The position numbers and the translations under genes were made by a program. Under the pieces are notes generated by a model. It worked only from the letters and a program-made list of their open reading frames with translations, did not search any database and had not been told where the DNA came from. A DNA stretch of 64,000 nucleotides from DTKD01 sp050948905 (GTDB lineage Bacteria > Armatimonadota > UBA5829), in the NCBI GenBank assembly GCA_050948905.1, contig JBMNES010000001.1, forward strand, positions 620,001 through 684,000, written 5' to 3'. This document shows positions 60,743-64,000 of the stretch, in pieces. Each line of letters begins with the position of its first letter. Positions within the stretch are counted from its first letter, which is position 1.

Positions 60743-62716
60743 CTAGAACGGCAGATAATTCACAGATTTGGTTATCAAAGCGACCGCGATACCGGTCATA
60801 GCCGTCAATCCAGTCCCGCATCCAAAGCCCGCAGCCAAAACCGGAGCATACTGACCCCATCTCACATCGCCGAATCGCTTGCGGAAATAGAACCGCCCCA
60901 AACACGATCCCGTGAAGAGTGGGATAGTATTCATCGGCGCGCTCTGGATGCCGCCCATAAATCCGTAGAAGAACAGAATCGGTACTTTGAACAGGCTCGA
61001 TATACCAAACAGTAACAGAGTTCCTATTCCGGAACCTACTATGACGCTCGGCCGCAGCGCTCTGAACAGCCAGTTGTCCGCCAGGTTCTGTGTGTTAGCC
61101 GTCCACCAGATGGAGCCCATCGTGGCGTTGATCGGCCACATCCTCTGGACAAACGGATACTGCGCCGACGGAATCGGGCTTGTCTTCCAGAAGAAGCTCC
61201 AGAACATAAAGCTGGCAGGAAGCACGATGAGCAGCTTCAGAATCTCAGCCTTGATAATGTTATTGAACTTGACCCCGACAAGCTCCAACTCTCGGAAGAA
61301 CTGAGCCTGGCCGCCGAGGTCGTGCATCGGCATCGGCACAAACCAGATATCAGCTCCCTTGTAACCGCTCTTGATAATTGTGGCTTCGCGCAGATACGGG
61401 AAACCGACCCCCTGGCCGGTGAGACCGATAAGTCGACCGGATACATAGGATATAACAGGAGTATAAATAAGCCCGTAGAAGCAGAATATCCACCACGGGA
61501 AGCTAGGCACCAGGAAGTGAGCCACAATAATCTGCGCCAAAATAGCCAGCCCCCATACCGCCAACGACCACTTTATGGCCCAGTCGCCGCGGTTGATGGC
61601 GATATTGCGGTTCATAGTCGGCCGGTTGGCTTCTCGTCTCACTTTAAGCAGACTGTGAATGACGCTGCCCAACCCGATAACACCAATACCTAACGCAGTT
61701 CCGATACCGACGCTCATCCAGAAGTCGATGGATGTGGCGAGCTGGGTCTGCGGATACGGCGTGCCGTAGGTCCAGTCCGGGAACATGCCCATGTGGTAGA
61801 GAATCGGGTTTAAACCTATCTGACAGGCAATGGAGCTAATAAACTGCCCCAACACAATCGGGAACGGGATGACGAAGCCGACAATGACAGAGGTAATATC
61901 ACCCGACAGTGCAGACCACGCGGCGGGCAAAACTCGCTCCGTATTCGACGTAAAGTCGATAAACGGAATTGGGATCAGCGTGACCGGTTTTGGGAAAAGC
62001 ACACCAGTAACTACCGGTATAAACAGATACACCAAACCGAACAGCAAGCCAATGACCGTTCCCGTTGAGAACACCTGCCAGCGCCAGGACTCTTCCTTGC
62101 TGCCCGCCTCGGCCAGCGCAGTTGCACCAGCCGCAGCGATCGGCGCCATAGGGAACGGCAGTCGCTCGATGTCGGATGTTACCTTAAATACGCAGAACCC
62201 GCCGCCGATGGAGACCATCCTACTGGTAACTTCATAAAAGACCATCAGTAGGATAGGAATGACCCACGCATGCGTCAGGAATGTTCTCTGCGCCAGCGAA
62301 GGGTCATTGGCGTGTGGAGCTACCCATGTAGGGATCAGTTTCGCCAGTTCGCCGATCTGCGGGCACTGCACCAGATACTGGTTCCAGATCATACCCGCGA
62401 CGCCGCCTGCTCCACCTACTACACCACCAGCGATGTATATGAGCATATAGAGCTCTTGCCGCTTTAGTGGCTGGAAGGAACGCCGAGCAAGCTCTGCGAA
62501 CAGTACTACAGTAACCCACGACGCGGCCGGCCCCAGGCCCTGACCTGCGACCAGACCCAGATACATCGCCCCCGGCATCATGATCAGACCGACAAACAGC
62601 GCTCCGATTACTGTTCGGATCGTAAACCCGTCTTCAAATTCCTGACGCTGTACATCGTCTCCAGAGACTTCCTCCAGAGCTTCTCGGGCTTTTGCAATAT
62701 CGTTGATTTCAGCCAA
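60743..62716 (-). CDS. OPT-like (oligopeptide transporter superfamily) membrane carrier
   Basis: The 657-residue protein has about 12-15 hydrophobic helices, starting after an acidic N-terminus (MAEINDIAKAREALEEVSGDD). Stretches such as TVIGALFVGLIMMPGAMYLGL, GGGFCVFKVTSDIERLPFPMAPIAAAGATAL, PNPILYHMGMFPDW-like and GFGCGTGLTAMTGIAVALI recall OPT transporters, which import peptides or metal-siderophore complexes. OPT carriers are proton-coupled and do not use an ABC ATPase, so its place among ABC genes is unusual. The ATG at 62716 is 36 bp after the upstream permease stop codon. Family confidence is moderate. Confidence 0.7.
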   Translation of the reverse strand: MAEINDIAKAREALEEVSGDDVQRQEFEDGFTIRTVIGALFVGLIMMPGAMYLGLVAGQGLGPAASWVTVVLFAELARRSFQPLKRQELYMLIYIAGGVVGGAGGVAGMIWNQYLVQCPQIGELAKLIPTWVAPHANDPSLAQRTFLTHAWVIPILLMVFYEVTSRMVSIGGGFCVFKVTSDIERLPFPMAPIAAAGATALAEAGSKEESWRWQVFSTGTVIGLLFGLVYLFIPVVTGVLFPKPVTLIPIPFIDFTSNTERVLPAAWSALSGDITSVIVGFVIPFPIVLGQFISSIACQIGLNPILYHMGMFPDWTYGTPYPQTQLATSIDFWMSVGIGTALGIGVIGLGSVIHSLLKVRREANRPTMNRNIAINRGDWAIKWSLAVWGLAILAQIIVAHFLVPSFPWWIFCFYGLIYTPVISYVSGRLIGLTGQGVGFPYLREATIIKSGYKGADIWFVPMPMHDLGGQAQFFRELELVGVKFNNIIKAEILKLLIVLPASFMFWSFFWKTSPIPSAQYPFVQRMWPINATMGSIWWTANTQNLADNWLFRALRPSVIVGSGIGTLLLFGISSLFKVPILFFYGFMGGIQSAPMNTIPLFTGSCLGRFYFRKRFGDVRWGQYAPVLAAGFGCGTGLTAMTGIAVALITKSVNYLPF

Positions 62717-62752
62717 TGAACTCGCCTCTTCAGAGTTGTCAAATGTTCGCGC

Positions 62753-64000
62753 TTACGCCGGCGCCGCTTCGGTGCTGGTGGCAGCAGAAGCCGCATCGGT
62801 GCTAGCAGCGAGATATTTCTCTCTCTCATCCGCTCGCATAGTCCTCCAGATGAGGAACTGCTTGCGAAGCGTGTTGAGGAAGCGTCTATTGACGCGCTTC
62901 CAGTTAGATATGTCTCCACTCTCACGAGTGATCAGTAGATTCACTTCGAAGACATCTTCCATCGCAGTCGGCTCGGTGCGGAGCTTGACCATCTGACTTA
63001 CGCCCAGGTCGAAGGGGGCCAGCCAGGCCTTGCAGAAGATCGTATGCGCCTTACCAAACTCGGTGTCCTCAATGCCAATACCAACGTCCTGAGTTACGAA
63101 GTCGCCGATGGAATACTCTTCATACGCGCCGAACCACTCCTGCAGGAAGCTGTTGACTCCTCTTGCCTGAGCGCCCGTAACGGCGAACGGCAGCGTAATC
63201 TTCCAGTCGTCTCCAACCGGCTCCGGAACCTGCCAGGACCGGTCGATGGCCGGAGTAGCAACTTCAGACGCTTTCCGAGCAGGATACAACGTGCTGAGAA
63301 GCACCACCGCGACTACGACCAGAGTCGAACTTACAGCCGACATAGAGGAGAAGTTCAGATACAGCCCTGGCAGCCAGCCTGTGGCGCTGAGTATCTTACT
63401 GACCGTCTGACCAATTACATACCCAGCCACAGCCCCCAGGTTCGCGTAGACCATAGACTCCGCAATAAACAGAATAGCGATATGGTTAGGCGCAAGGCCG
63501 ATAGCGCTGAAGATTCCGATCTCCTTGACTCTTTCAAACACCGAGCCAAGCATGGTGTTGAGAACGATCAGCGCGGCAATCAACACCGGGATAAACACGT
63601 TGCTGAAGCCCTTTGACGCGCTGGAGCCAATGGAACTATACCGGAAGATCGAGTTGCCCACTCCGGCATAGAGGTTCAGACCCAGCCTCGGCATCAACGA
63701 ATCAAGCTGATCCTGGACTTCCTCAGCGGTGGCGTATTTGATCGCGATAGACTTAAGCTCGCCGCCCATTCCCATCAAAGTGTCATACGGCACGATGAAG
63801 CAGTTCGAGGGTTCATGGTGAACGTATTCCTTGAAACCAGCCTCACCGCCGGACTGTTGACCGCCACCCTGTTTGCTCATCAAAATGAAGTCGACAGGAG
63901 TGGTCGGTTCGTTATCGAGGTCCTTAATTTTCTTAAAGACGTCATTTTTGACTATCGCAACGACCGTGTAGCGCGCACCGCCGAACATCACCTGGGCCTT
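62753..64000 (-). CDS. FtsX/MacB-type permease, C-terminal part (partial at the right edge)
   Basis: The frame is open to base 64000, showing 415 residues. The visible part has the MacB-type periplasmic piece (VMFGGARYTVVAIVKND) and membrane helices around VFIPVLIAALIVLNTMLGSV, ERVKEIGIFSAIGLAPNHIAILFIAES, GAVAGYVIGQTV and AVSSTLVVVAVVLLSTLYPARKASEV. After the PARKAS motif, where MacB permeases normally end, there is an extra soluble C-terminal domain of ~180 residues (IDRSWQVPEPVGDDWKITLP...NWKRVNRRFLNTLRKQFLIWR). This domain is unrecognised. The gene opens the visible part of the operon. Confidence 0.85.
   Translation of the reverse strand, partial: KAQVMFGGARYTVVAIVKNDVFKKIKDLDNEPTTPVDFILMSKQGGGQQSGGEAGFKEYVHHEPSNCFIVPYDTLMGMGGELKSIAIKYATAEEVQDQLDSLMPRLGLNLYAGVGNSIFRYSSIGSSASKGFSNVFIPVLIAALIVLNTMLGSVFERVKEIGIFSAIGLAPNHIAILFIAESMVYANLGAVAGYVIGQTVSKILSATGWLPGLYLNFSSMSAVSSTLVVVAVVLLSTLYPARKASEVATPAIDRSWQVPEPVGDDWKITLPFAVTGAQARGVNSFLQEWFGAYEEYSIGDFVTQDVGIGIEDTEFGKAHTIFCKAWLAPFDLGVSQMVKLRTEPTAMEDVFEVNLLITRESGDISNWKRVNRRFLNTLRKQFLIWRTMRADEREKYLAASTDAASAATSTEAAPA

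Overview
The window (64 kb, moderately GC-rich) is bacterial chromosome with no rRNA or tRNA that I could recognise and no phage or transposase genes. Two PEP-CTERM proteins with an EPGSMLA(M/L)FSGL tail, a secreted GWNLIAAP-type protein, several secreted glycoside hydrolases, very large multidomain cell-wall amidases and a methyl-branch C1 gene set suggest an uncultured heterotroph. My best guess is an Armatimonadota-like lineage. That is inference from protein style; a marker-gene tree would decide it.

Layout. 0-4.8 kb: C-terminal end of a Lon-type protease, queG, a stand-alone Lrp/AsnC effector-binding domain protein, and an ABC exporter translationally coupled to a DUF1854 protein. 4.8-14.3 kb: GH2 enzyme (minus), two overlapping amidohydrolase-fold genes, a secreted protein and a PEP-CTERM protein (minus), a Memo-like protein and a GH36-like enzyme. 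The gaps here are filled with composite dispersed repeats, including a 23-unit heptanucleotide array. 14.3-18.3 kb: minus-strand C1 operon (methyltetrahydrofolate methyltransferase, metF, MTHFR C-terminal-domain protein, fhs). 18.4-20.4 kb: a YejK-like protein and a divergent PD-(D/E)XK nuclease. 20.4-26.2 kb: repeats, a probable new structured RNA, greA, lysS, a second PEP-CTERM gene and argS. 26.6-42.7 kb: three giant secreted N-acetylmuramoyl-L-alanine amidases (two tandem paralogues of the Amidase_2 type, one GerMN-Amidase_3 fusion) with a large secreted TIM-barrel glycosidase-like protein between them. 43-45.2 kb: cysteine-rich protein and three small genes. 45.5-49.8 kb: radical SAM/DUF2344 fusion and RNase G. 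50-53.1 kb: an accessory-looking segment with an unknown protein, a sigma factor and an ImmA/IrrE-type protease. 53.4-56.5 kb: a secreted glycosidase and a Gfo/Idh/MocA oxidoreductase. 56.6-64 kb: a tightly packed minus-strand operon with two FtsX/MacB-type permeases, an OPT-like carrier, an unknown protein, a PqqD-like protein and an ABC ATPase, closed by a strong terminator.

How it fits together. The secreted hydrolases, sugar oxidoreductase and amidohydrolases point to a polysaccharide-degrading lifestyle. The amidases and PEP-CTERM proteins act at the envelope. The C1 operon handles formyl-, methylene- and methyl-tetrahydrofolate interconversion and passes methyl groups to a corrinoid carrier. 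Promoters are unusually easy to read: many genes have a TTGACA-like box exactly 17 bp from a TATAAT-like box.

Best candidates for something undescribed: (1) a short RNA at about 20766-20950 with its own promoter, a perfect Shine-Dalgarno plus 11-codon ORF, a three-way junction, an H-type pseudoknot and a terminator; (2) the OPT/ABC/PqqD-like operon, whose permease carries a duplicated two-unit repeat domain; (3) the sigma factor/ImmA-IrrE protease pair; (4) the composite dispersed repeat family.
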